The position numbers were made by a program, and so were the translations under genes. Shown piece after piece: positions 12,073 to 22,974 of a stretch of 64,000 bases of DNA. Within the stretch, counting starts at the first letter, position 1. Each line of letters opens with the position of its first letter. The notes beneath the pieces were generated by a model, which was given only the letters and a program-made list of their open reading frames with translations, ran no database searches and was not told the origin of the DNA. The stretch is from Argyresthia goedartella (Eukaryota; Arthropoda; Insecta; Lepidoptera; Argyresthiidae), in contig OX463808.1 of NCBI GenBank assembly GCA_949825045.1, positions 31,929,674 to 31,993,673 on the forward strand, read 5' to 3'.

Positions 12073-13170
12073 TCAGGGGGGGAGGTTTGCTGTCGTCACC
12101 TTAAGCCACGCCACGGTTTCTTGGTCGAGGCAGGTGAATTTAAGTCCGCCTTGCGGCAGACGTTGCGGCATATGATCGAAGCCCGGGACAAAGTCTTGGG
12201 TCAGGTCATCTACCGTTTCTTCTTGTTTCTTCTCCATCTCTAGACGGAGAAGAACGCCTTGTTCGGCCGTCATATCTCGACCATCAATGGGGATGATCAC
12301 CATGATCAGGTGCGAGTTAGCAGCCTGGGCGTAGGATAGTCCAGGTTGGACTCCCTTGTCCCTTACATTTGGGCCTGAATTACAGGGTATTTTGAACGGT
12401 CCCCTCATCAACTCCCCGATCGGCGACACCTGGTCATCAGACCTCATTCTTTTTGTTTGGGGTCTGCTTGTCCCGGCCACAGAGCTTGCCCCATGTGCTT
12501 GCTCTGATGACCCCACCGATCTGCCCTTCCCAACCCCTTTGCCCTTACGGCGCCGAGGCGGTGGATGGGCAGACGGGGGAGGGCCCGAGATTGCGCTTTC
12601 CCCAGTTGATTTTTCTTTTCCCGCAGGCACCTGCCCCTCCCCTTGGGCTGGTTGCTGCGAGAATGTATTTCGCCGTGATGCGGCTTGATTTAGGGGGTGG
12701 TGCTGTCCCGCACGCGGTCCCATAAAGAGAGCGTTGTGAGCTTGCCTTTCTGACCCTTTGGTGTTGTGGTGCTGCCCCGCACGCTTTCCCGTATGGGGAG
12801 CGGTGTGAGCCTGAACCACAGTTTCGTTGGTGTTGTGGTGGTGCTGTCCCGCACGCGATCTCATATTGGGATCGGTGTGAGCCTGCGCCATAGTTCCGTA
12901 TGTTGAGTGTTGGTGCTGTCCCGCACCTGGTCCCATGTTGGGATCGTTGGGGGCCGGCACCTCCACATCCGCACGGTTGACGTTAGAGGCGTCCGTGGCC
13001 CTACGACGTATGGCCGCGACTATAGCAAGCTCCTCTGCGAGGCGCTGCTTCCTCTTCTTTGTCTTTGTGGCACTACTTCTATCGTGCCTCTGGGGTATTA
13101 GATGCTCCGTATCGTGGGGTATTAGATGCTCCGTATTTGACTCCATGGTTTTCACTCTTTCGGGCCCCAT
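12073..13170 (-). CDS. LOA ORF1 protein (nucleic-acid-binding), open
   Basis: A 365-aa open frame. The basic N-terminus includes KTKKRKQR. Next come about four degenerate repeats built on a RAGQHH motif, spaced 66-75 bp at 12699-12990, then a proline/lysine-rich stretch around PPPRRRKGKG. The C-terminal domain has the LKFTCLDQETVAWL pattern found in ORF1 proteins of LOA-type elements. In the family the protein coats element RNA. It stops at TGA directly after a C7 run (minus strand), so slippage or a 1-base indel may have shortened it. Assignment rests on the C-terminal motif and the neighbouring ORF2 remnant. Confidence 0.7.
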   Translation of the reverse strand: MGPERVKTMESNTEHLIPHDTEHLIPQRHDRSSATKTKKRKQRLAEELAIVAAIRRRATDASNVNRADVEVPAPNDPNMGPGAGQHQHSTYGTMAQAHTDPNMRSRAGQHHHNTNETVVQAHTAPHTGKRAGQHHNTKGSERQAHNALFMGPRAGQHHPLNQAASRRNTFSQQPAQGEGQVPAGKEKSTGESAISGPPPSAHPPPRRRKGKGVGKGRSVGSSEQAHGASSVAGTSRPQTKRMRSDDQVSPIGELMRGPFKIPCNSGPNVRDKGVQPGLSYAQAANSHLIMVIIPIDGRDMTAEQGVLLRLEMEKKQEETVDDLTQDFVPGFDHMPQRLPQGGLKFTCLDQETVAWLKVTTANLPP

Positions 13171-13647
13171 CTTTCAAGTTTGCAGTACGTTAGCCGCCCG
13201 CAACGATATGTGTACCGTTGCTGACGACTAGGCGTTGTCCGGCCGGTAAACCGGCACGGTACTGCGGACGCTGCGCACCTACCGCCCGCAGGTCGTGATT
13301 TTTTAGAGTGCGCACGTACCATACACTTTATTTTCCCCGCCAATCTTTGTCCCTCTGAAGGAGGCCGGTTGGGCTGCCTTACGCCCTTACTTTAGAGTGT
13401 TTGCGCCGGAGAACACTAAAACGCCGATCTTCATACCTAGAGGAGGTCAGATGGGCTCCCCTTGTTCGCGGCTACCTGCCCATGGAACAGGCAGCTGACC
13501 CTCCGATTGGGGGGCCATTCGCCATCAGCAACCTGCGACGAGCTTGGTCCCATGGGGAATGGGTCCTTCTAGATCACCATGTCGGTCACCCGGAGGCATT
13601 TCGGGAGATGTTGACTTGTGTGGGTCCGTCAGGCAAGTCCAGAGGAA

Positions 13648-13662
13648 GATATCATAGTTCTT
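13648..13662. repeat. 15-bp target site duplication, right
   Basis: Exact copy of 11510-11524. Confidence 0.9.
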
Positions 13663-14020
13663 AAAACGGTGTATTTGATTATAAGAAAAATTCAGTGATT
13701 TTGATGAAATATATAAGAAACCCACAATTTTTTCAATGTTCTGCCGCAGTGACAGACGTAACAAACACCTGTTATCCACTAGTGTGTGGGATTCCGTCTC
13801 CGGTACCTATCACTTTAGCGCCTATCGGCGCTCAGATTTCCTGATGTGTGGGATTCCGTCTCCGGTAACCACCGACACGGCGAAAGTTACAAAATGGCCG
13901 CCACAGACGACTGGTTATGAACGTTGCTAATTTTACCGATAGACGATAATTAAGTATAAAAGTCCTGACCTGAATTATTCACTAACTGAAGGATATATTA
14001 ACGTACAGCCTTACCCTCTG
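13663..14020. repeat. Spacer with a 22-bp direct repeat
   Basis: A 22-base word beginning GTGTGGGATTCCGTC is present at 13784-13805 and 13845-13866, 61 bp apart. No gene is recognised. The repeat may be a LINE 5' end feature, but nothing here proves it. Confidence 0.5.
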
Positions 14021-14760
14021 GTCCTAGAATCATGAAACGTTGTAAAGGGGATCACAATTGGGCCCAATTTTATTCAACATATTCATCAATGACCTACCGG
14101 AATGCTTTCTATACTCAAGCCCATTTATGTATGCAGATGACCTTAAAGTGGTGAGTGTCATCGACACATTAGAAGACTCGATACATTTTCAGGAAGATCT
14201 CAACCAGCTCAGATTCTAGTGCTACAACAATGAAATGCAACTGAACCCAACAAAATGCTCGCACGCGTATATTATTCACGCGGAAACCAACGCAGATAAC
14301 CACTATTTATGTTATAGACGGCACCCAGTTAATAAAGCTGGACAACATAAAAGTTCTAGGCGTATTTATACGACAGCAAACTCACCTTCATTCCTCATAT
14401 CGACGACATCACGAAAAGGGCCTTAAAGATATTTATCTACACACGTAGCATAAACACTCTTAACTGCGTCCAAAAACAGCACGTTACGACCAGTATAATG
14501 TTATACTACTTGGTAAAAACTCATTTCTTATCTGAATATTGATACATTATGGCCATAATGAAAATATACATTTTCGACAAATTATGACATTCAAATTTCG
14601 AATGCCGACGCCCGCCTGCATGCTGCCCCTAGTTTGTCTGTGAAGTTGGTACTACTGAACAAGCTAAACAAGTGCAGAGCAATTCACAATGCCAACATGC
14701 CGGTCGAACATGCATTTCCTGAACACATCAACGACAGCTTATGATATTTGTTTAGATAAA
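14020..14760 (+). pseudogene. LINE RT fragment, frameshifted
   Basis: Conceptual translation across frames shows the RT core: a GPILFNIFINDLPECF block near 14075, then MYADDLKVV near 14130 and QLNPTKC near 14240. A DSKLTFIPHIDDITKRA thumb motif follows near 14390. Frameshifts and stops are frequent and no endonuclease is seen. It belongs to the CR1/Jockey group. Confidence 0.7.
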
Positions 14761-14879
14761 CTAGTGTATGGAACTATACATAATTAGGCATTAAAACTCT
14801 CGAGTGATGTAATATGACAGTTGTAAATTCTGTTGATTTAAACTGATCGCGAAGACAATGGAAAGGCTTGGTAGTCTGC

Positions 14880-15330
14880 CTTCCGAGGTCCAGACGCTGC
14901 TCATCCCAAAGTGCCTGCGCGCCGCTGTGAAGACTTCATCCCCTTGGCACCCAGCCTAAGCACCACCTTCAAGTCGCGGAGGCACTCTGCAGACATCTTG
15001 AGGCAGTCCGTGAGCAAACCCTTCAAAATGACGTCTGCTTCCTCTTTGGCCACCTCTTGCACACCGTGCACCAGCAGCACCTTATGCCTCGCAGCGGTCT
15101 CGTGCCGGTCAAGCCCGAGGGTCAGAAGCTGCAGTGAAGACTTCAGCATCCAGAGGCTCTTCCACACGAGAGACTTGAAGTGCGAGAAATCACGTGTCAG
15201 CTTGGTGATGTCCTGGGGTCCTAGAGAAGGTGTGGCTGCATGCAGTTCCTGCTCGTACTTCCCCATCCGCTCACTGAAGGTCTCCGTGATTTCATCCATA
15301 TTCTTCTGCAGCTCAGCGTATAGGTCAATT
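14880..15330 (-). pseudogene. LINE ORF1 fragment
   Basis: The minus-strand frame 14901-15299 (132 aa) has a coiled-coil-like N-terminus and a RHETAARHKVLLVHGVQE block. That pattern is common in ORF1 proteins of Lepidopteran LINEs. No stop interrupts this part, but the frame ends early and no matching ORF2 lies next to it on this strand. Confidence 0.55.
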
Positions 15331-15529
15331 GTACTTGTGTGTGAGGTTATAATAGATGATGCAACAATAAGTGAAGTGATCAGTTAATTAAGATGAATGG
15401 AGGGTCTAGGTCAGTGATTTTATATTTAATTGTAAATAAATTGATTATAAATAATTAAAATTAAAATAAAATTAGAGTTCTTATTTTTTGTTGGCGTTTC
15501 TTATTTGTGAGGTCAGCAGACGAGTCTTT

Positions 15530-15885
15530 GCGTCATTTCACTCCCTACAAAGATTGCAGTACTTCCTGCCGCGGTAGACTAAAATCACCCTTGGTCAGTC
15601 CCTCCTACTACTTTTAATCGACAATGCGGATGTTTGCTGGATCAGTGCGAACGAAGAACAACTGAACAAACACGAACGACTTCAAAACTTCGGGATTCGG
15701 TTTGTCTTCGGGCTGCGCAAGTATGACCATGTCTCACAGTATCACAAGGAGTTGGGGTTGCTTCCAATCCGCCTTCGTCGTGATATGCACATTCTCTCCT
15801 ATCTGTTCTCCTATATCTTCGAGAACGTTTCAAGTTTATTTCCTCCAGGTATAGTAACCGGAGATCCCACACTATGTTTCTCCTT
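15530..15885 (+). pseudogene. LINE RT C-terminal fragment
   Basis: Frame-shifted translation gives an ADVCWISANEEQLNKHERLQ block. A RKYDHVSQYHKELGLLPIRL block follows at 15630-15800. This is the post-RT C-terminal region of CR1-type LINEs. A related but more decayed fragment lies at 57790-58270. Confidence 0.65.
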
Positions 15886-16076
15886 TCTACTTATTTATTT
15901 TATTTATTTATTTGTTTGTTGATGTTTCACAGCATAAGTAATTAATTCGATAAAAATAACACTGATATAAATGGATAATGCCAATTACGAAACATATCCT
16001 TTATAAATTATGATGAGGATTTTTAGATCATAAAACATATGTATAAAAGGTAATTTTACATTATATATAATAAGGT

Positions 16077-16099
16077 ATGTGTTTGTATATGTGTATGTG

Positions 16100-16136
<37 letters not shown>
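16077..16136. repeat. (TG)n-(GA)n microsatellite
   Basis: Irregular TATGTG repeats lead into a (TG)9 run and then a (GA)6 run. It lies just beyond the 3' end of LINE-B. Confidence 0.9.
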
Positions 16137-16137
<1 letters not shown>

Positions 16138-16234
16138 TATGTAATATGTGTGTGGATATGAGGTTTTTCTATGTCAAATGAGAGAGTTCAATTTCCTTGA
16201 ATAAATGTTATTGATTTTTGTTTATTTTTGATGA

Positions 16235-17308
16235 TCAATTATCTAATTTGATTGACCTTATCTTCGCACAAACCTGTGATATAAATTGAGTCCGGTTCAG
16301 GTAAAAGACATCGGCCCCCGCGAAGTGTTTCTCGTACATATCAATGCTCCTATTTAGCGGTGAATTGGAGGCATAGTTGGTGCGCGCGCGCTCGTACCCA
16401 AGCAGCGCCGGTGTGTGGCGACGCGACCGCGCTGGGGCGATGCGCAGCAGCACTGACCTCACCAGCCACTCATTGTCCAGTCTGTTGTTGATGACGTCAT
16501 GAAGAAGTTTCTGATCTGCCAGCATCCTCCTGCTCTCCAGGGAAGCCATAGAATGTCGAGTAAGGCCCTCATCATAGTCCACCGAAGACCCGTCATATCT
16601 AATCTGGAGTTGCCTCATGAACGCTTTCTGAACCGACTCAATTCTGATTTTATGCGACTGGTAGGATGGTGACCATACCGGCGACGCATATTCCAGCACA
16701 CTGCGAACGTAGGCGAAATAAAGTAATTTAAAAGCAAGTGGTGAACGCAGCGGCCTCGTCACACGATTTACGAATCCCAGCATTTTAAAAGCTTTCGCTA
16801 TAATATGTTCGTAATGAGGTATGAATAAAAGTTTAGAGTCCATTATAACCCCAAGATCCCTAACCTTGGAGACACGTTCAATGGGGTGGTCATTTAGAAT
16901 ATATTGGTGTGTTAGATTAGATGTTTTTCTACTAAACGTGATTAGTTGACACTTTTTGGGATTTAGATCTAAGCTGTTGAGACTACAGTACTCGCAAAGT
17001 CGGTCCAGATCTTCCTGCAATCTGTGGCAATCTGAGGAACTTGATACGGGCATAAATATCTTGGTGTCGTCGGCATACATAAGGCAACTGGCGGATCTAA
17101 AACAAGATGCTATATCATACAGACAGACATTGAATAGAAGTGGCCCCAGATGGGATCCTTGAGGAACGCCTGAGGGGATTGGAGCAAATCGCGAGCAATG
17201 GCAGCCAATTCGGACAGCTTGACTACGGTTACGGAGGTAAGACTCAAACCATCTGAGCACATCTCCATGTACACCGACTTGTTCCAGCTTAAAAAAGGAT
17301 GATGTCAT
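16235..17308 (-). pseudogene. LINE-B RT core and C-terminus
   Basis: A 357-aa open frame with SGVPQGSHLGPLLFN, MYADDTKIF, a thumb LGVIMDSKLLF and a C-terminal domain to the natural end (SIKLDN). The aspartates of the YADD box are intact. The upstream RT palm part (17289-17657) overlaps in another frame, so a frameshift near 17295 separates them. Sister elements are LINE-C and LINE-F, with the same SGVPQGS and DLGVxxDS spacing. Confidence 0.85.
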
Positions 17309-17660
17309 GCCTCAGCCGATCGAAACACTTAGAGTAATCGGTGTATATAGTATCGACCTGGTAGCCCTTATCCATAAAACCGGTCACTGATCCTACGAAT
17401 TCTGCCAAATTTGATGTAGTAGATCTTTTACGCATAAAGCCATGCTGGGCCGGAGGAATACTACGCGCTAAAATGGGATATACCTGATCATGGACTATAA
17501 GTTCCAGCAGTTTACTAAAAACTGGCAGTATTGAGACCGGGCGATATTGTTCTGCTTTGGTTTTTGGACCACCTTTGTGTATGGGTACAATATAAGCCAT
17601 TTTCCAACGTGTGGGGATACACCTCTCGTCTAGTGACCTCCGGAACAGCATACACAAAGG
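17289..17660 (-). pseudogene. LINE-B RT fingers/palm fragment
   Basis: A 122-aa frame with IVPIHKGG, YRPVSILPVFSKLLE, QHGFMRKRST and the motif A block YTDYSKCFDRL. It is cut off at the frameshift into the 16235-17308 frame. Between 17660 and 18033 the RT N-terminal linker can be followed through more than one frame. Confidence 0.8.
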
Positions 17661-18032
17661 GACGGCGAGTTGATCGGCACAATTTCTAATGAAAATCGGT
17701 GGGATCCGGTCGTGCCCTGCGCCCTTATTAGTGTCAATGTTTTTGAGGTACTAAAAGACAAGATTGTTAGTTAATTCAATGGCACCCACACAGCTCAGAT
17801 CATTTGTGCCGCCAGAAGGTGGTGAAGAGCGGTGGTTCGAGTCCACATACACAGACAAAAAATATTCTAGAAAGATCTCACAAGCCTCCTGAGCACTGCT
17901 AGCCGTTTTGGCGCCATACGAGATCTGCGCCGGGAAACCATGATCACGGCGTATGTCCTTAGCGAAGCGCCAAAACAGTTTGGGGTTGCGGACTAAAGCC
18001 TCATTGGTTTTTAGTACAAAATTATTCCAACA

Positions 18033-19064
18033 TTATCGCTGAAGCTTCTTGTGCCGCTTCCTCAGCAACGAAAAAGAGTCGTAGTCGAGAGGGTTACCAA
18101 ATCTTTTCCATTTATTGTGAAATTTGTCTTTTTCTGCAACTATATTAATAAGCGATTTGGAATACCAGACCGGATAGCCCTCGGGATTTCCGTAAGTATA
18201 TGGAACATATTTATCTATAAGCGTATTCAAAATTTTGTAAAAAGTATCCATGGCTTCAGTAAGTGTACATTTGTTTAAAATAGTAGACCAATCTTTAGTG
18301 GCAAGTTCGTTGCGGATCGCTGTGTAATCAGCCTTTTTAAATCTATACATTTTAATCGGGTGAGAGCGTAACAATGGTATGCCAACGTTTGGGAGCTCGA
18401 TGTCGAGGGCGGGATGATGAGGCATATCTTCGCGAGTGAAAGGGTCACTCGCACGCACCACAGAAGCATCAGTGTTACTAAAAATTAAGTCCAAGAGCCT
18501 GTTATTTCCATTCAGCACATTACTATATTGGGTCAGGTCAGACAGACAAATATCGTCAATAAACCGCTGCTGACTTTCTCTAATGGTACCATACGGAGTG
18601 AGACCATAACCAGCGGTACGCGGTCTCCATGATATGTCTGGTAAGTTAAAATCACCCAGCAGTAGGTAGTCATTATCCGGACAGCAGTGGCGAATGTATG
18701 CGGAAAGGTTGACCAAAAATGCGTCATGTTTAGCGCCAGAGCCTGGTAAATAGATACAAATAATATGTAGATCTTTATTAGCACGAACCGACGACTTAGG
18801 CACCACGACATGAACAATTTCCAGTTGAACATACTCATGCGCATGTGTGGGTGGCGGCATTACACGGGCGGCGGATAACTCACGCCGCGTGAGTAGCATT
18901 ACCCCGCCGCCCGTGTAACTCGCCGGACGCGCCCCGACACCACCTCCCCGCTTACGCAACACCTCATTCGTCGGGCGGTCAGCACGGTGGACGTCATAAC
19001 GAGGCTCGCTCACCTCAGAGTCTAACACTCCATCTATCAGATTAGTTTCGCAGATGCCGACCAC
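18033..19064 (-). pseudogene. LINE-B endonuclease domain
   Basis: A 343-aa frame of the AP-endonuclease type with GICETNLIDG, LLLGDFNLPDISW and RLLDLIFSN, followed by the endonuclease-RT linker. Coding continues upstream without an ATG to about 19130, so the open frame is longer than its first methionine implies. The terminal stop at 18033 breaks the link to RT. Confidence 0.8.
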
Positions 19065-19357
19065 ATGATAATCGTTTCTGAGTAAACCCTGAACGAAAGC
19101 CGACGTCTTACCCCTGATACCGCGAGAATTCTGAAAATATTTGTTTTTTTTTTTTTTTTACTTTATTAGGAAAACTAACAGCTTATCACTAACACAATAA
19201 ATTACACACATAGATACAGAAAGCCAACAAAAAGTTTTCACAGCTAGCAATATTTTGAGCAATTAGCACAGGTGAAAGAAAAGCGATACACGAAACACCA
19301 GACACGGTAACTATATCCAATAATAGAAGAAGGAAGATGGCACACCATTATAGTGGG

Positions 19358-20811
19358 TTATATCGGTAATGAGGCCTCAACCGAGTCACAAAACTTAGAG
19401 GTTAATACTTTACGGATAACGGAAATACTACTAGCGAACACTTGTCTAAAGTTTGTGCGAGCCCAAGGAACAAACAATGACAGTCTTCGGCGAGACTGAG
19501 AACGTGAGGGGACGAGAAGATGAAGCTTAGCTAACAAGGCGGGACAGTCGACAAGGCTCTGGGCTATTTTCATCAGATAGGTGATGTCAGTTATGTATCG
19601 CCGTACATGCAATGGAAGTAAGTGGAGTTTGATGCATAATTGGTTATAGGGTAGTCTTGGAAGTTTAAATTTGAATTTAATATGTCGAATAAATTTCTTT
19701 TGAATGCTCTCTAACTTATTAATATATACTTTGTAACTAGGGTTCCAAACTTGTGAAGCATATTCGAGATGGCTCCTGACAAATGCACAGTAGATAACTT
19801 TTACGGATTTAAGGCGACGCAGATTTTTGCAGGAACGAATAATAAACCCTAAGGCCTTGTAGGCTTTACTGGTAATTGAATTTATGCGCGTATCAAAGAT
19901 AAGTTTGCTATCCATAATGACACCAAGGTCTCTAATTTCATGAAGTGTAAGTAAAGGTTTATTTTTTAATGAGTAATTGTTATTAAATACGTTGCGTTTA
20001 CGAGTAAAGGACACAGTAAAGCATTTGGATACATTTAGGTCAAGTTTATTGTTGAGGCAGTAAATATCGAATTGCAGAAGGTCGTCTTGCAGTAATGCTG
20101 AGTCAATAGCATCGTTAACAGTTCTAAATATTTTCATGTCATCGGCAAAAAGTAAGAATTGAGAATTTTTAAAACAGTTGGAAATATCAAAAACGAAAAT
20201 TATAAACAGTAACGGTGCTAGTAACGACCCTTGGGGAACCCCTGAGGGTATATTAGTCCAATTAGATTTATAGCCGTTCAGTACAACTGCCTGAGATCTG
20301 TTTTCAACGTATGATGAGAACCACCGAAATAAGTCACCCCTGATGCCAATTGCAAGTAACTTTTTCAATAGAAAGATATGATCTATTCGGTCGAAAGCCT
20401 TGCTATAATCAGTATAAATAGCATCCACTTGATCACCGTTATCTAACTGCTGGGTTATAAAATCGTTAAACAGTAGTAGGTTTGAGTCTGTGGACCGTTT
20501 CTTAAGAAAACCATGCTGCTGGGGACAAAACGACGACTTTAATGCAGCATACACTTGGTTATAGACAATGCGTTCGAATATCTTTGCAATGAGACATAAC
20601 TTAGAGATTGGCCGGTAATTATCCACTCTATTTTTTTGACCTTTTTTATGGATAGGGGTGATAAAAGCTGACTTCCAGATAGCAGGCACAACACCTTCAG
20701 CGATTGATCTTGTTGAATATAAGAGATAGAGGCAGAGCAGAGGCTATCAGCACATTTAACTAGGAAAACCGCGGGGAGTTCATCAGGACCGGCTGATTTC
20801 GTCAAGTCCAA
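19358..20811 (-). pseudogene. LINE-C reverse transcriptase
   Basis: The main frame 19358-20689 (443 aa) carries ITPIHKKGQK, YRPISKLCLI, QQHGFLKKRST, motif A YTDYSKAFDRIDH, SGVPQGSLLAPLLF, LFADDMKIF and LGVIMDSKLIF. It then runs through a complete C-terminal domain. The RT start (DLTKSAGPDELPAVF) is in another frame at 20539-20811, so one frameshift near 20700 splits it. All catalytic aspartates are present. Confidence 0.85.
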
Positions 20812-21295
20812 GTTATTTAACAGCTTTATAATTTCATTAGTCTCGATGACGATTGAGGCTAGATCAGCTACGACTGGCTCTGATGGTTCCTCGAACTGGG
20901 TGCATGATGTGGGATCTCTTTCAAGGAAATTTGATAGAAAATATTCGTTAAAAAGATTGCTTAGGCCTTTTCAACATGAGATACAATCAGAGCCATATTC
21001 TGCTTGCCTATTAGGCAACAATGTAAGCGCAAGATATGTGATATAATGAGATAGTACGAAGATTGGTCCAATTTGATGAACGTAAGCATAGGAACTCGGG
21101 TGTGTTGGTAATGTGCATGTGTGTATGTTGTGAATAGCATATAATATGTAGGTAGGTGTGTTGTTAAATGTGATTAAGGTTCATAGGTACCGGGTGATGG
21201 GATGATAGATTTGTAGATACAGACTCATGTAACAGTAAGCGTCGAGGCCGATGCCGCTGGGTTTGTGCGCTGAGTTGGTGCTTTGCTTGAGGGTT

Positions 21296-22021
21296 TTATG
21301 TGTGACAGTTGGGAGAGGTTTTCGATGCGTATGGCCGGGTAGTTGTCGTCTTGACGTAAAAATATCTTCGCATTGCGAGTCCATGAGTAACGAAACCCCG
21401 CTTCTTTGCCTTTCGCTTTAGCCTGTTTCTTGCTGAAAGGTGTTCGGGGTTCTTGTTTTCGGCGGTCAGATGTTCATTCACGTTTATCTTCTGACTTTCT
21501 CCAGTAAACCCGATGTCCAGGGTGGTGATGCCGCGCTGCTTACGGACTGCACTGATAATCTCGTCCTTTTTGAGAGACGAATGTAGTTTGGCAATTATTG
21601 GCCTAGGGTGGCCGTTGTTATTGCGCGTGGCTATTCGAACAGCTGAGCCTATATCTTCCGTCCTCAGCTCCAAGCCAACGGCCTTTGCGATCGACACGAC
21701 GATGCTTGAAGTAACCTCGGACTTGCGCTCTGGTACACCGAAAATCTCCAAGTTGTTGAGACGGCCCCTTTATTCCAATCGATTTATTGTCGATTTTAGG
21801 TCGGTCGTCGAGCAGGTAATTTCGGTGACGTCGCTCTTTACCTTTTCCACTTCGTTCAGCAAGCCCTCGAGTTTACGAATTCGGGCCTCAAGTTTATCGA
21901 CACGGTCGGATGTGAAGTCAGCTGATTCGACCATGCCTTGGACTTTATTGGCCAGTATATCCACGTTGTCCGTTAGATTCGAGATAAGCTTCATAGACTT
22001 ATCTACTTCTCGGCATAACAC
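21296..22021 (-). pseudogene. LINE-C ORF1 (coiled coil plus RRM-like domain)
   Basis: Two adjoining frames. 21770-22021 encodes a heptad-rich coiled coil (KLEARIRKLEGLLNEVE). 21296-21751 encodes the RRM-like region with MEIFGVPERKSE, PRPIIAKLHSSLKKDEII and IDGFTG-like and NVNEHLT blocks. This layout is typical of Jockey/CR1 ORF1 proteins, which chaperone element RNA. A single frameshift near 21760 separates the parts. Confidence 0.75.
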
Positions 22022-22289
22022 TGCCGCTTACAAACACTCGTTTAGGTTAACGGCGATCTGACTGTGGAACGTTTTTCCCTGCGCTATTAGAGATAGTCCC
22101 TCAATTTTCACTTTTAAGACAAGATTGAAACAGAATTTCCTTTCTCTTTCGTGTTAGTAGTATAAATTTGATATATAATTTATTTTTGTACTTTGTATTT
22201 TATTAAGTATAAATCATTAATAACATAATTATGTTTTAGTTGTAAACAATTAGATGTGTACAGTTTTGTTGCGCACTAGGACTCTCCTG

Positions 22290-22400
22290 TTGCACAATTT
22301 TTCCTGTCCTGCCTAGGTTTGCTGGTAGAAATCTCTCTTTAGAGATAAGCTCACCTTTGCTCAAAAAATGTTTTGTTACCTTACTATTAAGATTTCTGTG
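22290..22400 (+). mobile_element. RTE/Bm1-like SINE or LINE 3' tail
   Basis: Contains GGTTTGCTGGTAGAAATCTC and a small hairpin, ATCTCT-CTTT-AGAGAT. A close relative lies at 49790-49910 (GGTTTGCTGGAAGAAATCTC). The pattern recalls the 3' ends of Lepidopteran RTE LINEs and the SINEs that borrow them. The 5' part was not delimited. Confidence 0.5.
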
Positions 22401-22479
22401 CAATAAAGAATATGAAAAAACTGGATTCAGTAACATATTCGTCTTACATGGAAACCAGGAAAACTCCAAGGGTACTGAT

Positions 22480-22655
22480 TAATTTATGAACTTCTTGGAT
22501 GCAAAATTTACAGCCCTTGAGCCACCGGAAATAATCATAACAGAAGCTACAATAAAGGCTACAATACCCGGCGACCTCCACAACAAGAGAATGAGCGCAC
22601 ATACAATGGCGGGAAACAGAAGCTATTTATGACGAAATAATTCCATGTTTCGAGC
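22480..22655 (+). pseudogene. BEL element gag fragment, left of the LTR element
   Basis: One frame gives FMNFLDAKFTALEPPEIITE and continues similarly up to the insertion point, as in BEL gag proteins. The sequence resumes on the far side of the LTR element at 31387 in a BEL zinc-knuckle region. The piece carries a stop and is 5'-truncated. Confidence 0.6.
22652..22655. repeat. 4-bp target site duplication GAGC, left
   Basis: GAGC directly precedes the 5' LTR and directly follows the 3' LTR at 31383-31386. Four bases is the usual size for Ty3/gypsy integration. Confidence 0.9.
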
Positions 22656-22953
22656 TGTTATAACCCTGTTTTCTTTGTAATAAAAGCTAAACAAGCAGAT
22701 CACCTTGTAACGTGTATATTTCCATGATATTCTATTGCAGAGTCAGCCCTTTGGTTACCTGCCATTTACTTGAATAATATTTTTTTTAGTCAGTTAGAAT
22801 TGTTCAATTGCGAGGAGCGGTCGCCTCCACTTTCAAGAAGTTATAAAAGTTGTGTCGTAGTGATCTTGTAAGATTTGTCAAAAGACAATAAAACTAGTTA
22901 GGCGAACATTGTAGTTTTTTTTTAAAAAGACAGACACCATAGGCCTCCTAACA
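22656..22953 (+). repeat. 5' LTR
   Basis: 298 bp, starting TGTTATAACCC and ending CCTAACA. It carries an Inr (22790-22795), a DPE-like word (22819-22823), a TATAAAAG (22842-22849) and AATAAA (22887-22892) followed by a T-rich run. If transcription starts at A22792, R spans roughly 22792-22910. Confidence 0.95.
22790..22823 (+). promoter_or_regulatory. LTR core promoter: Inr plus DPE
   Basis: TCAGTT at 22790-22795 fits the arthropod initiator TCAKTY with +1 at 22792. GGTCG at 22819-22823 then occupies +28 to +32 exactly and fits the downstream promoter element RGWYV. No TATA box lies about 30 bp upstream of +1. The TATAAAAG at 22842 is downstream, so it would serve only an alternative start. 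Confidence 0.7.
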
Positions 22954-22956
22954 AAT

Positions 22957-22974
22957 TGGTGTCAGAAGTGGGAT
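22957..22974 (+). other. Primer binding site, probably tRNA-Leu
   Basis: TGGTGTCAGAAGTGGGAT starts three bases after the 5' LTR. Its complement ends in CCA and resembles the 3' end of an insect leucine tRNA. The tRNA identity is recalled, not searched. Confidence 0.7.

Larger units (their letters stand above)
11525..13647 (-). mobile_element. Internally deleted LOA-type LINE
   Basis: A 2.1-kb minus-strand element flanked by a perfect 15-bp target duplication. It keeps a 5' region, ORF1 (12073-13170) and the last part of ORF2 (11618-12052), and ends in a TAGAAGA repeat tail at 11525-11545. Endonuclease and RT are missing altogether. Both ends are present, so the loss is internal rather than a 5' truncation. 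Such a copy would need enzymes supplied in trans to move. Confidence 0.8.
16200..19140 (-). mobile_element. LINE-B, 5'-truncated, nearly full ORF2
   Basis: Minus-strand LINE covering endonuclease through the RT C-terminus. It begins abruptly inside the endonuclease start (NSRGIRGKTSAFVQG near 19110), directly against the poly(A) end of LINE-C, so it has lost ORF1 and its 5' UTR. Confidence 0.8.
19141..22060 (-). mobile_element. LINE-C with poly(A) tail and missing endonuclease
   Basis: Minus-strand element with ORF1 at about 22021-21296, RT at about 20811-19358 and a 3' UTR ending in AATAAA (complement at 19162-19167). A 16-base A run follows (T-run 19144-19159). The whole endonuclease is absent between ORF1 and RT; only about 480 bp with no recognised motif lies there. 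It is therefore internally deleted. A true poly(A) tail contrasts with the microsatellite tails of most LINEs here. Confidence 0.75.

Noticed and set aside
12356..12725. Plus-strand frames of 90-110 aa
   Set aside because: Opposite-strand shadows of the LOA ORF1, whose GC-rich repeats keep other frames open.
14911..15387. Plus-strand 158-aa frame
   Set aside because: Opposite-strand shadow of a recognisable LINE ORF1 fragment.
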